This document shows positions 7,671 through 15,495 of a stretch of 64,000 bases of DNA, one piece after another. Numbering within the stretch: position 1 is the first letter of the stretch; each line of letters begins with the position of its first letter. Source of the DNA: Hymenobacter duratus (lineage in GTDB: Bacteria; Bacteroidota; Bacteroidia; Cytophagales; Hymenobacteraceae); the NCBI RefSeq assembly GCF_014698995.1, contig NZ_JACWZZ010000001.1, positions 310,001 through 374,000 on the forward strand, read 5' to 3'. The translations under genes and the position numbers were made by a program. The notes under the pieces were generated by a model, which did no database searches, was not told where the DNA came from, and saw only the letters and a list, made by a program, of their open reading frames with translations.

Positions 7671-8741
7671 ATGGCAACGTCTCCTTTGTGGCAACCTGCC
7701 GATTTGCCTCCCCGCGAGGAAATAGAAACGCGGGCTGTTTTGAAAAAACTGGCGTCGGCCCGTGGGGCGTTGGCAGAGCTTAAAGGCGTATCGAAAACAA
7801 TTCCTAACGAAGGAATTCTACTCAATACCCTGCCCTTGCAGGAAGCTAAAGACAGCTCGGCCGTGGAAAACATCATCACCACGCACGACGAGCTTTTCAA
7901 GGCGGCTCTACAAACAGAAAATATCAAGTCGCAAGCCGCCAAGGAAGTAAGCAACTATGCCGCCGCCCTGCGGCTGGGGTTTGGGCTGGTGCAGCAGTAT
8001 GGCTTTCTGAGCGTGAATCATCTGGCCCAGATTCAGGGGGAACTGGAGCAGAACAACGCGGGGTACCGGCGTCTGCCAGGCACCACCCTCAAAAACCAGC
8101 TGGGTGCGGTGGTGTATACACCGCCTCAGGACTCGGCCGAGATGATGCGGCTGATGGGTAACCTGGAAGCCTACCTGAACGACGACACCCTGAGCGACGC
8201 CGACCCCTTGGTGAAGATGGCGGTGCTACACTTTCAGTTCGAGAGCATTCACCCGTTTTATGATGGGAATGGTCGCACGGGCCGTATTCTCAATATTCTA
8301 TATCTGGTACTGAAAGGGCTGCTCGATATTCCGGTGCTCTACCTGAGCCGGTACCTTATCCGCCACAAGGCCGAATACTACCAGCACCTGCAGCAAGTGC
8401 GCGACACCGGTAACTGGGAGCCGTGGTTACTGTATATGCTCGACGGGGTGGAGCAAACGGCCCGCGAAACCATCACGCTGATCGGAAACATGCGGGAGTT
8501 GATGCAGCACACCAAGAAGCAGCTGCGCAACTACCGCTTCTACAGCCAGGACCTGCTCAACAACCTGTTCCGGCACCCCTACACCCGCATCGAGTTTGTA
8601 CAGCAGGAACTGGGCGTAAGCCGCATTACCGCCGCCGCCTACCTGAACCAACTGGCCACCGATGGCCTGCTGCAAAAGCAGAAGCTAGGCGTATCGAACT
8701 ATTATATCAACCAGCCCCTGTTCGACTTGCTGGCTCAGTGA
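7671..8741 (+). CDS. Fic family protein (class II, Fic_N + Fic + winged helix)
   Basis: The 356-residue protein has an N-terminal Fic_N-like region (PPREEIETRAVLKKL) and an inhibitory-helix motif SSAVEN at residues 62-67 that fits the class II pattern [S/T]xxxE[G/N]. The complete catalytic Fic motif HPFYDGNGRTGR is at 194-205, and a winged-helix-like C-terminus covers about residues 300-356 (VQQELGVSRITAAAYLNQL). Such enzymes transfer AMP, or another nucleotide part, to a target hydroxyl; the motif keeps activity repressed until relieved. The target is unknown. I start at the ATG at 7671, because the longer frame runs through the palindromic repeats. The gene is enclosed between two copies of the ettA 3' end, which suggests acquisition by recombination. 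No antitoxin gene is present; inhibition is built in. Confidence 0.93.
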   Translation: MATSPLWQPADLPPREEIETRAVLKKLASARGALAELKGVSKTIPNEGILLNTLPLQEAKDSSAVENIITTHDELFKAALQTENIKSQAAKEVSNYAAALRLGFGLVQQYGFLSVNHLAQIQGELEQNNAGYRRLPGTTLKNQLGAVVYTPPQDSAEMMRLMGNLEAYLNDDTLSDADPLVKMAVLHFQFESIHPFYDGNGRTGRILNILYLVLKGLLDIPVLYLSRYLIRHKAEYYQHLQQVRDTGNWEPWLLYMLDGVEQTARETITLIGNMRELMQHTKKQLRNYRFYSQDLLNNLFRHPYTRIEFVQQELGVSRITAAAYLNQLATDGLLQKQKLGVSNYYINQPLFDLLAQ

Positions 8742-8752
8742 TGCTGTGAAAC

Positions 8753-8835
8753 ACTTCTCCGACTACGAGGAAGCCAAGAAGAAGCGCCTCGGCGACGTAG
8801 AGCCCAGGCGGGTCCGGTACCGGAGCCTGAACTAA
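8753..8835 (+). pseudogene. Duplicated ettA 3' end (remnant)
   Basis: These 83 bases align without gaps to 7401-7483, the ettA 3' end including the TAA, with 77 of 83 identical. Five of the six differences are silent; one changes Lys to Arg (KRVRYRSLN to RRVRYRSLN). The pattern of silent changes suggests a remnant that evolved as a functional ettA end in a related lineage, rather than a decaying copy. The match begins 12 bases after the fic stop and has its own terminator behind it. Confidence 0.85.
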
Positions 8836-8852
8836 CGAAAAAGGATGTAGGC

Positions 8853-8889
8853 AAAAGCGCCGCCGGAACTGCTTCCGGCGGCGCTTTTT
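8853..8889 (+). terminator. Terminator after the ettA-tail copy / fic
   Basis: AAAAGCGCCGCCGGAA (8853-8868) pairs perfectly with TTCCGGCGGCGCTTTT (8873-8888) around a 4-base loop. It would end fic transcription now and may be the original ettA terminator. Confidence 0.9.
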
Positions 8890-8934
8890 CGATTGCAGAA
8901 GGTCAGCGGTGAGCCTACCGGACTGCATGTTCGC

Positions 8935-8942
8935 TACCTTTA
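8935..8942 (+). promoter_or_regulatory. Candidate -7 element TACCTTTA before the HNH gene
   Basis: TACCTTTA differs by one base from the Bacteroidota -7 consensus TAnnTTTG and ends 9 bases before the ATG at 8952. Transcription would start almost at the start codon. No clear -33 element was found. Confidence 0.25.
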
Positions 8943-8951
8943 AAGCCACCT

Positions 8952-9899
8952 ATGACCACCGACCTCGCGTTTTATCTCACCCGTTTCCGCAAGCTCAAAG
9001 TCAGCCGCCTTGGCGGCGAGGAAGCGCCGTACAAGCCTGCGCTACTGCTGGCGGTGCTGGAAGGAATTGAAGAAGGCAGTATTCTCGCCAATCAGATTAT
9101 CATCACTCCCGAGCTGCTGGCTGCGTTTCAAAGCAACTGCCGCGACCTGAGCGTGTCAGGGAGGTTCCGGGCCAACAACTTCGCCCTGCCCTTCTACCAC
9201 CTCACCGGCGACGGGTTCTGGCACCTGCACACTTACTCCGGCCAGCCACTCCAGCTCACCACATCCGGCTCCCCCCGCAGCCTGGGCCACCTGCGCGCCA
9301 TGGTCGCCTACGCCGCCTTCGATGCGCCGCTGTGGCTGCTGCTACAGCAGGCGGCCACCCGTCACCTGTTTCGGGAGGCCCTGCTGGACCGCTATTTCTC
9401 GCAAACCCGGTTTCGCTACCGTCCCACCGCCGGGCCCGATACTCTGCGCGACCTGGGCCAGCAGATGCTGGAAGAGCCTGCCGCCGTTTACCAAACCCAC
9501 CTCAACCTCGCCGACGAAGTGGAAACCGCCGTGCGTAGTGCTGTTTTCAAGCGTGAAGTACTACGAGCCTACAACTATACCTGCGCTATTTCCGGCCTAG
9601 AGCTTATCAGCACCGGCACCAGCGCCGTGGCGCCCCTGCTCGACGCCTGCCACATCATCCCTTGGTCGCTCAGCCACGATGATACCATTGGCAACGGACT
9701 GGCCCTCACGCCCACCCTGCATCGAGCCTTCGACCGCCACCTGCTTCGTATTGATGACGGGTACCGCGTACGGGTAGCTAGTTCCTTCCGCGAGCTGCGC
9801 GGCGCAGAACATGGGCTGCTGCAGTTTGAAGGGGAGAAGCTGCGACTGCCCGAGCGGTCCGAGTGGTGGCCCCGCACGGAGGCATTGGCGAATAGATAA
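8952..9899 (+). CDS. HNH endonuclease with ScoMcrA-like sulfur-binding-type N-domain (putative type IV restriction)
   Basis: The 315-residue protein has two parts. The N-terminal half contains APYKPALLLAVLEGIEEG and ALPFYHLTGDGFWHL. These blocks resemble the sulfur-binding domain of phosphorothioate-dependent enzymes such as ScoMcrA, which typically show a KPxLLL helix and a YPFxxLxxDGxW strand; here Tyr is Leu. The C-terminal HNH_2-type domain has CAISG, DACHIIPWS, NGLALTPTLHRAFDRHLL; its histidines and Asn would bind the metal and cut DNA. The likely role is restriction of modified foreign DNA. No SRA domain is visible between the two parts. It sits beside fic and the ettA remnant. Nuclease assignment is firm; recognition of phosphorothioate DNA is inference. 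Confidence 0.85.
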   Translation: MTTDLAFYLTRFRKLKVSRLGGEEAPYKPALLLAVLEGIEEGSILANQIIITPELLAAFQSNCRDLSVSGRFRANNFALPFYHLTGDGFWHLHTYSGQPLQLTTSGSPRSLGHLRAMVAYAAFDAPLWLLLQQAATRHLFREALLDRYFSQTRFRYRPTAGPDTLRDLGQQMLEEPAAVYQTHLNLADEVETAVRSAVFKREVLRAYNYTCAISGLELISTGTSAVAPLLDACHIIPWSLSHDDTIGNGLALTPTLHRAFDRHLLRIDDGYRVRVASSFRELRGAEHGLLQFEGEKLRLPERSEWWPRTEALANR

Positions 9900-9920
9900 G
9901 AAAGTCGGTTCAACTTCACC

Positions 9921-9956
9921 AAAACAGCCCCGCCCGCACTGTGGCGGACGGGGCTG
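9921..9956 (-). terminator. Terminator shared at the HNH / unknown gene convergence
   Basis: CAGCCCCG (9925-9932) pairs with CGGGGCTG (9949-9956), extended inside by CCCGC/GCGG pairs. Read on the minus strand it is followed by TTTTG, so it mainly serves the leftward gene at 9983-10711. It also sits 25 bases after the HNH stop. Confidence 0.65.
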
Positions 9957-9982
9957 CTGGTTTCGGCAGCACTACCCGAAGC

Positions 9983-10711
9983 TTACGCCACGGGCGAAGT
10001 AGTACCATTGGTGCTACCCTTCGCGGCTTGCTTGGCGGCTTTGCGGGCCTTGGCGGCAGCGCTGCGGCCGTAGCTGGCGTCGTCTACGCGCATGGCTTCG
10101 CGCAGGCGGGCATAGAGCAGCGGGTGCGTATCCACGAGCAGCTCAGTGGCCGGTTTGAAGTCGTCTTTGAGGTAGCGGTTCAGGTCCTGAATCAGCTGGG
10201 TAGTGGCGGCGGTAGTCACCTTGCCCGCCTCGGTAGCCGTTTTGGGCTTGTCGATGCTGGCGTCGTAGGTCTGGGCACCGGCGGACAGCTTCTGCACGGC
10301 AGTCGCGTCCAGGTTGTAGTCCTTCAGGCTGCTCACGCGCTGCGTGGCCGCTTTGCTCACGGCCTGCGCCTGCTCGTTAAACAGCAGCGCGCTCAGGTTG
10401 CGGTACTCGCTGCGGTTGCGCAGCAGCGTGCGGGCCGCCTCCAGGTTGCCCTCTTTCTTGTAGAGCAGATACAGCGCGTTGGCGGCCTTCACGAGCCCGG
10501 CCGTCAGCTCGTCGCGGTTGAGGCCCTTCTGCTCCGTCGCGCCCCCCGACTTGCGCCGCGGGCCCACGCCACTCACCAGGTCCAGCTTCTCTCGAAACCC
10601 GTCAGCGGCCTCCTTGAAAGCGGCCACCGCCTGCACTTCCTGCGGATATTCATCTAACACTTCTACCACCTTGCGGTGGCGCAATACCTGGGCTGCTTGC
10701 TTGCGGTCCAT
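9983..10711 (-). CDS. Uncharacterised alpha-helical protein
   Basis: I do not recognise this 242-residue protein. It has no signal peptide or membrane segment and is predicted to be almost fully helical, with many Ala, Lys, Leu and Glu. It opens with MDRKQAAQVLRHRKVVEVLD and ends with a Lys/Ala-rich, DNA- or RNA-binding-like tail (AAAKARKAAKQAAKG). A GVGPRRKSGGATEQKG loop divides two helical halves. The clean frame, typical codon use and downstream terminator support a real gene. A 21-bp repeat array lies 81 bases upstream of its start, in the space where its promoter should be. Confidence 0.75.
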   Translation of the reverse strand: MDRKQAAQVLRHRKVVEVLDEYPQEVQAVAAFKEAADGFREKLDLVSGVGPRRKSGGATEQKGLNRDELTAGLVKAANALYLLYKKEGNLEAARTLLRNRSEYRNLSALLFNEQAQAVSKAATQRVSSLKDYNLDATAVQKLSAGAQTYDASIDKPKTATEAGKVTTAATTQLIQDLNRYLKDDFKPATELLVDTHPLLYARLREAMRVDDASYGRSAAAKARKAAKQAAKGSTNGTTSPVA

Positions 10712-10792
10712 ATAACGAATGAAAAAAAAGTGGAAAATTGTATTACGCTGGGAATATGGGCATCCACCGCGTTATTTCCTAGTTCCCGGCCT

Positions 10793-11065
10793 TTTCCCGT
10801 GCTGCCGATGACCTTCCCGAAGCCGCGGCCGCCTTTCCCGCGCCTGAGGGCAGCTTTCTGGCGCTGGCCGTTAGCGTTTCAGCGTCCGCCGGCCGCCTTC
10901 CCACACTCGCCGGTCCCGTTCCCGCACCCGCCGCGCCCTTTCCCGGGTGCGCCGCCGCCGTTCCTGCTCCCGCCGATAGGATTTCTTCAAGCGCCGGTCG
11001 CCTTACCGCTACCGCGGAAATGCTTCCCGCAACCGCCGGATTGCTTCCTGATACCGCCGAAATCC
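10793..11065. repeat. 21-bp tandem repeat array, 13 units
   Basis: Thirteen exactly in-register 21-bp units run without gaps, each close to TTCCCGcacCCGCCGnnngcc. Read on the plus strand they encode a heptad F-P-x-x-P-x-x (FPVLPMT, FPKPRPP, FPHPPRP, FPQPPDC and so on). On the minus strand they give Gly/Ala/Lys heptads such as KLPSGAG and KAAAASG. Units are diverged, so this is an old array. A weaker unit follows near 11089 (FPANLPG). Open frames exist on both strands (10676-11125 plus, 10779-11240 minus) but neither has other support. The region lies between two minus-strand genes. Confidence 0.85.
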
Positions 11066-11134
11066 GGAAGTAAAAAGCCGCCGGACTTCCCGGCCAATCT
11101 GCCCGGCAACCTACTCGCAGGCTAAGCCCAACAC

Positions 11135-12094
11135 CTACTGCACACCCCGCACCCGCATCGGCAGCACGAACACCGCTTCCGAGGCCGTAATAAACAGCGT
11201 GCTTCGGTCGGCCCCCCCGAAACAGACGTTGCCGGTCCACTCTTCCGGCACTTCGATATGCTGAATCTGGCGGCCGGTGGCATCGAACACCGTGACGCCC
11301 TTGCCGGTGAGGTACACGTTGCCTTCGGTATCGAGGGTCATGCCGTCGGAGCCTAGTTCCACGAACAGCTGGCGGCCGGAGAGGCGGCCGTCGGGGGCTA
11401 TCTGGTAGCGGTAGGTTTTGTTGGCTTCGATGTCGGCTACATACAGCTGCTTGCCGTCGGGCGTGCCGATGATGCCGTTGGGCTGCTGCAGCTTATCATC
11501 CACCACGAACGGCTGGCTCTGGCCTTTGGGCAGGCAATACACCTTCCGGCCGCCCAGGCTGGGGTCGGGCGCCGTGCGGGTCCAGTAGTCGCGCTGGTAG
11601 TAGGGGTCGGTGAAGTAGATGGCGCCGGTAGTGGGGTGGACCCACAGGTCGTTGGGGCCGTTGAGGCGGCGGCCGTCCACGTCGCGCAGCAGAATGGTGC
11701 GCTTGCCATTAGGCGCAATCGACCAGAGCTGGTTGTTCTCATCGGCGCAGGCCAGCAGGTTGCCCTGCGCATCAAAGTACAGCCCGTTCGCCCGGCCCGA
11801 CTTCTCCAGAAATACGCTGAGCTGCCCGTCGGTATCATACTTCCAGATCCTGTTGTTGGGCTGGTCCGTGAAGAACACGTTGCCGGCCTTGTCCACGGCC
11901 GGGCCTTCCGTGAATTTGAACTGCCGTGCCACCAGCTTCGGGGTAGCTTCGCCGGCGGCCAGGTTGCGCTGCGCCGGCTCGCCGGTCGTCTCTGTCGTGG
12001 TCGAGGACGACGCGCAGGCGCCAAGTACCAGGCCGGCCAGCAGCAGCGCCGCCAGCGAAGGATAGCTGATAGGGAGGAAGGAGAACAACGACAT
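11135..12094 (-). CDS. SMP-30/gluconolactonase/LRE family lipoprotein
   Basis: The protein is about 319 residues if started at the ATG at 12094 (MSLFSFLP); an ATG at 12133 would add 13 residues. The N-terminus is a lipoprotein signal ending LAALLLAGLVLGAC, so Cys is lipidated and the protein is exported. The body is an SMP-30 six-bladed propeller with FTEGPAVDKAGNVFFTD, LNGPNDLWVHPTTGAIYFTD and PNGIIGTPDGKQLYVAD, containing the metal-binding Glu, Asn and Asp. Family members hydrolyse sugar lactones. It lies 84 bases downstream of the GH43 gene on the same strand, which suggests joint work on sugars. Confidence 0.88.
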   Translation of the reverse strand: MSLFSFLPISYPSLAALLLAGLVLGACASSSTTTETTGEPAQRNLAAGEATPKLVARQFKFTEGPAVDKAGNVFFTDQPNNRIWKYDTDGQLSVFLEKSGRANGLYFDAQGNLLACADENNQLWSIAPNGKRTILLRDVDGRRLNGPNDLWVHPTTGAIYFTDPYYQRDYWTRTAPDPSLGGRKVYCLPKGQSQPFVVDDKLQQPNGIIGTPDGKQLYVADIEANKTYRYQIAPDGRLSGRQLFVELGSDGMTLDTEGNVYLTGKGVTVFDATGRQIQHIEVPEEWTGNVCFGGADRSTLFITASEAVFVLPMRVRGVQ

Positions 12095-12178
12095 CGTCAG
12101 GCGGAAGAGTGGCGGATACTGGTACAGACGCAATTCCAGGCCCTGTTGTTGCCGGCCAAACCAGGCCTCCCGAACTGC

Positions 12179-13771
12179 CTAGCGCAGGTTCCGCAGCGAA
12201 AATCGCCGGAACGTTACCGTTGCGGTTTCCTCGCCCTGCGCAAGCAGCCCGACCCGTACGCCCCGGTCCCAGGGTGGCAGGTAGGTTCCGTTGATGGCGT
12301 ATTCGTCGGCGCGCAACGGGTGCCAGAGGTTGCCTTGGTTGAGGCTATAGGAGAAACGGAAGCGGCTGCCGCCCCAGCACTCCAGCCGCAGGCCCAGCGT
12401 AGCGCACGGCTCCTCGAAGATGACTTCCAGCAGACGCTGCTTTTTGCCCATTCGCACCAGCCAGAGCTGCAGCATATTGTCGCCGGCTACCAGGGCCAGG
12501 ACATTATATGGGTCGCCGATGGCACCGAGGCCGGCGAAAGTTCCCTGGGGTAGCGTGGTAGCATCCAGCAGTACACTGGTAGCATAGGTGGCGGCGTAGG
12601 TGCGCTGGGCCAGCACGGCTCCCAGGCGGGCGGGGCTGGCTCCCAGGCGCAGCTCGCCGTCGGCTATTTCGAGGTGGGGCAGGCTACCTATCGGCCACTG
12701 CCAGCCCAGGCCCAGCGTGTCACCCTCAAAATTGTCGGTCACGTTCATCACGCGCATGTCGGCCAGTGGCGCGGCCTGCGGGCTGTTGTTCACGAACTGA
12801 GGCCAGCCCTCGTCGTTCCAGGTAAACTCGCTGAGCAGACCCTGGCGCCCCACAAACTCGTGGCTGTTGGCGTGGTAGGCGTGGTGCAGCAAAAACCAGC
12901 GGCCGTCTTTTTCGGTCACGGTGCCGTGGCCGGGGCATTTCCAGGTGCTGTTGTCGGTGAGGATGGGGTTTTGCGGGCACTTCTCCCACGGGACCAGCAA
13001 GGTGCGTGAGCGGGCCACTCCCTCGGCGTAGGTACAGTACTTGCCGCAGCACGCATTGCCGGCATAGAACATGTAGAAATAGCCATTGTGGCGCACCATG
13101 GCCGAGCCTTCCACCAGCGGCCCTTCCCAGGGTGCGTCGTTGCGGAACAGCTCGTGGCGCGGCCCCACCAGCGCCAGCCGCTGCTCGTCCAGCTCCTGCG
13201 CCCAGAGCGGGGTGGCTTCGCCGCGGCTGTTGCCGTCGTTTTTCCAGACCAGGTGCAGCACGCCGTGCTCGTCCCGAATCGGAAATCCGTCGATGGAGCC
13301 GGCTTCTTCGCCCACCAGCGGGCCGTGGTCGGTGTAAGGGCCTTCGGGGTGGTCGGCGCTGGCTACGGCCACGCAGAGCATGCCGCCGCGCCGGCGGGCC
13401 GTGTAGTAGAGGTATACTTTGCCGCCTTCCCAGAAGATTTCCGGCGCCCAGAAGTTGGAGTCGCACCACTCGGGCAGGCGGCCCGGAAACACGTGGCTCA
13501 CCAGCTCCCAGTGCAGCAGATCCGTGGATTTGAAGAGCGGAAACACCGCGCCCCACTCCGCCGACGTAGCGCTGGCCCAGTACGTATCCCCGATTTTGGC
13601 AATGGTCGGGTCGGGGAAGTCGCCGGGCAGTACCAGTTGGTCGTAGCTGATGCGGGCCGGCGCCACCGGGGCCGTTGTGGCAGTGCCAGAGAGAAACGGC
13701 TGCGGACGGTCGACCAGCAAAGGCATGGCCGGCGTTGGAACGAGAGTTCCGGATTCCAGTTCGAAAGACAA
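12179..13771 (-). CDS. Glycoside hydrolase family 43 protein with C-terminal beta-sandwich
   Basis: The 530-residue protein has the five-bladed GH43 fold. The proposed catalytic residues are Asp54 in FPDPT (base), Asp161 in SIDGFPI (pKa modulator) and Glu221 in VEGSAM (acid). The last 200 or so residues form a jelly-roll module (VTDNFEGDTLGLGWQW...) common in GH43 beta-xylosidases and arabinofuranosidases. No signal peptide is visible at the start (MSFELESGTL), so it may act in the cytosol on imported oligosaccharides, or the true start differs. An internal ATG at residue 16 is possible. It is upstream of the SMP-30 gene and divergent from galK. Confidence 0.9.
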   Translation of the reverse strand: MSFELESGTLVPTPAMPLLVDRPQPFLSGTATTAPVAPARISYDQLVLPGDFPDPTIAKIGDTYWASATSAEWGAVFPLFKSTDLLHWELVSHVFPGRLPEWCDSNFWAPEIFWEGGKVYLYYTARRRGGMLCVAVASADHPEGPYTDHGPLVGEEAGSIDGFPIRDEHGVLHLVWKNDGNSRGEATPLWAQELDEQRLALVGPRHELFRNDAPWEGPLVEGSAMVRHNGYFYMFYAGNACCGKYCTYAEGVARSRTLLVPWEKCPQNPILTDNSTWKCPGHGTVTEKDGRWFLLHHAYHANSHEFVGRQGLLSEFTWNDEGWPQFVNNSPQAAPLADMRVMNVTDNFEGDTLGLGWQWPIGSLPHLEIADGELRLGASPARLGAVLAQRTYAATYATSVLLDATTLPQGTFAGLGAIGDPYNVLALVAGDNMLQLWLVRMGKKQRLLEVIFEEPCATLGLRLECWGGSRFRFSYSLNQGNLWHPLRADEYAINGTYLPPWDRGVRVGLLAQGEETATVTFRRFSLRNLR

Positions 13772-14249
13772 GGCAGAGAAGGGTTAGGTGGGAACGGCGC
13801 CTACTCAACAAGCGGTTTGAGGCATTGCCCACCGCGCAGGTTCTCGGTGGATTGGGCGGGCAGAGTGCCGGTCGGCTGCTTGTTTGTTTTTGGTACTTAC
13901 AGAAGAAAAGTTGTGCCTGAAAAAAGTGGCCCCCGGCAGCGCCGAGACAGGACGAAGCCGAATCGGAAAGTTGCGGACGACAACAGCGGTAAGCGGCTTA
14001 GCCGCTGACTGTTCAAAGGTATTGAAACCAACAGAAGGCTAATCAACGGCGGCCGGTTTTTTGTCCGGAAGGCTGCCCAGGACGATAAAAGTGCGTGGCC
14101 GCCCGATGAAAGAATTTGCACTCAATAGCTATAGCCCAACGGTAAGCCAACGGATGAGCTAAGAAACCCGGCATGGTTTGCTCGGCCGGAAAGTGCTAAA
14201 TGTGCGTAGTTTTAGGCGTACCCCTGCACCCCCAACGCCCCTCCGCTCT
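13772..14249. other. Intergenic region between GH43 and galK
   Basis: This 478-base region has no convincing gene. Short frames on either strand lack family features. It contains an exact minus-strand TACCTTTG (14014-14021) and a rightward TTTG (14177-14180) with TAAATGTG (14197-14204), either of which could be a promoter for the divergent genes. Confidence 0.5.
14014..14021 (-). promoter_or_regulatory. Candidate leftward -7 element TACCTTTG
   Basis: On the minus strand this reads TACCTTTG, an exact TAnnTTTG match, with TTG 22 bases upstream (14044-14046). It would produce a 5' leader of about 235 bases before the GH43 start, so assignment is uncertain. Confidence 0.3.
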
Positions 14250-15416
14250 ATGTCCACTGCCGCCGAAATTTCCGCCACGTTTCAACAACAGTTCGGGTAC
14301 GCAGCGCCATTGCTGGTGCGGGCTCCCGGCCGGGTCAACCTCATCGGCGAGCATACCGACTATAACCAGGGGTTTGTGCTGCCAGCCGCCATCGACAAGG
14401 AAATCTACTTCGCCATCGGCCTGACCCAGGGCACCGACATCCGACTGGTGTCGCATGACCTGCACGACTCCTGCACCATTGCCACCGACCAGGTGCACCG
14501 CACCGGGACGCAGTGGGCCAATTATCTGCTGGGCGTGGTGGCACAGCTGCAAAAGCGCGGTGTGGAGATACCCGGCTTCGACTGTGCATTTGGGGGCAAT
14601 GTGCCCGTGGGGGCCGGGATGTCGTCGTCGGCGGCGGTGGAGTGCGGGCTGGCTTTTGCCCTGAACGAGCTGCTGCACCTGGGCCTCGACAAGATGACGC
14701 TGGCCCACGCGGCCCAAAAAGCGGAGCATGAGTACGCGGGCGTGCTGTGCGGCCTGATGGACCAGTTTGCCAGTCTGTTCGGGCGCCCCGGTTCCGTCGT
14801 GCGCCTCGACTGCTGGTCGTTGGACTTTGCGTACTATCCTTTCAATACCGACGCCTGCCGCCTGGTGCTCTGCAACTCCGGCGTGAAGCACAGCCTGGCC
14901 GACTCCGAATACAATAAGCGCCGCCAGGAGTGCGAGCGGGGCGTAGAAGTTCTGCGCCGCCACTACCCCGAAGTGCAAAGCCTGCGCGACGCCACCATGA
15001 CCCAGCTGGAAACCCACCGCGACGAGCTGGGGCCCCTCACGTTCCGCCGCTGCGCCTACGTGGTGCAGGAAAACCAGCGCGTAATAACCGCCTGCCAGCA
15101 TCTGGAACAGCAGGATCTGGCCGCTTTCGGGCAGCAGATGTACGCCTCACACGCTGGCCTGCGCGACGACTACGAGGTAAGCTGCGAGGAGCTGGACGTG
15201 CTGGTAGAAGCGGCCCGTACGGTGCCCGGTGTGTACGGCTCACGGATGATGGGCGGCGGTTTCGGCGGCTGTACTATCAATCTGGTAGCCCCCGACCAGG
15301 TGGAAAACTTCATCCGACAGGTCGGGGCCGCGTATCAGCAGCGCTTCGGCCGCGACCTGGAAACCTACCAGACGAGCATCGTGGGGGGCGTATCGGAAAT
15401 AGCAAGCAACGGATAA
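14250..15416 (+). CDS. galK: Galactokinase
   Basis: The 388-residue GHMP kinase begins at the ATG at 14250 (MSTAAEISA). An upstream in-frame ATG would add a non-conserved segment. It has the galactokinase signature GRVNLIGEHTDYN (27-39), the ATP-binding PVGAGMSSSAAVE loop near residue 118 and the C-terminal GSRMMGGGFGGCT motif. It phosphorylates alpha-D-galactose at C1 with ATP, the first committed step of the Leloir pathway, in the cytosol. galT follows 79 bases later on the same strand. galE and mutarotase are not in this window. Confidence 0.96.
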   Translation: MSTAAEISATFQQQFGYAAPLLVRAPGRVNLIGEHTDYNQGFVLPAAIDKEIYFAIGLTQGTDIRLVSHDLHDSCTIATDQVHRTGTQWANYLLGVVAQLQKRGVEIPGFDCAFGGNVPVGAGMSSSAAVECGLAFALNELLHLGLDKMTLAHAAQKAEHEYAGVLCGLMDQFASLFGRPGSVVRLDCWSLDFAYYPFNTDACRLVLCNSGVKHSLADSEYNKRRQECERGVEVLRRHYPEVQSLRDATMTQLETHRDELGPLTFRRCAYVVQENQRVITACQHLEQQDLAAFGQQMYASHAGLRDDYEVSCEELDVLVEAARTVPGVYGSRMMGGGFGGCTINLVAPDQVENFIRQVGAAYQQRFGRDLETYQTSIVGGVSEIASNG

Positions 15417-15495
15417 TAAGCAGTGAACAGGAACAGCAGCTTTGGGCTACGGCTGGGTTGTCACTCCTGTTAGTTCATGATTAATACACTACTAC

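Noticed and set aside
7401..8889. An integrative element with integrase and att sites
   Set aside because: The region holds only fic and the ettA tail; no integrase, recombinase or transposase was found and the tail copies are 93 percent identical rather than exact att cores.
10793..11065. CRISPR-like array
   Set aside because: Units are contiguous 21-bp repeats with no unique spacers, and no cas genes are present, so this is a tandem repeat, not CRISPR.
10676..11125. Plus-strand frame (149 codons) through the repeat array as a proline-rich protein gene
   Set aside because: It starts inside the unknown gene at 9983-10711, has no RBS, leader or other domain, and the minus strand is open too. 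I kept the array as a repeat and left coding open.
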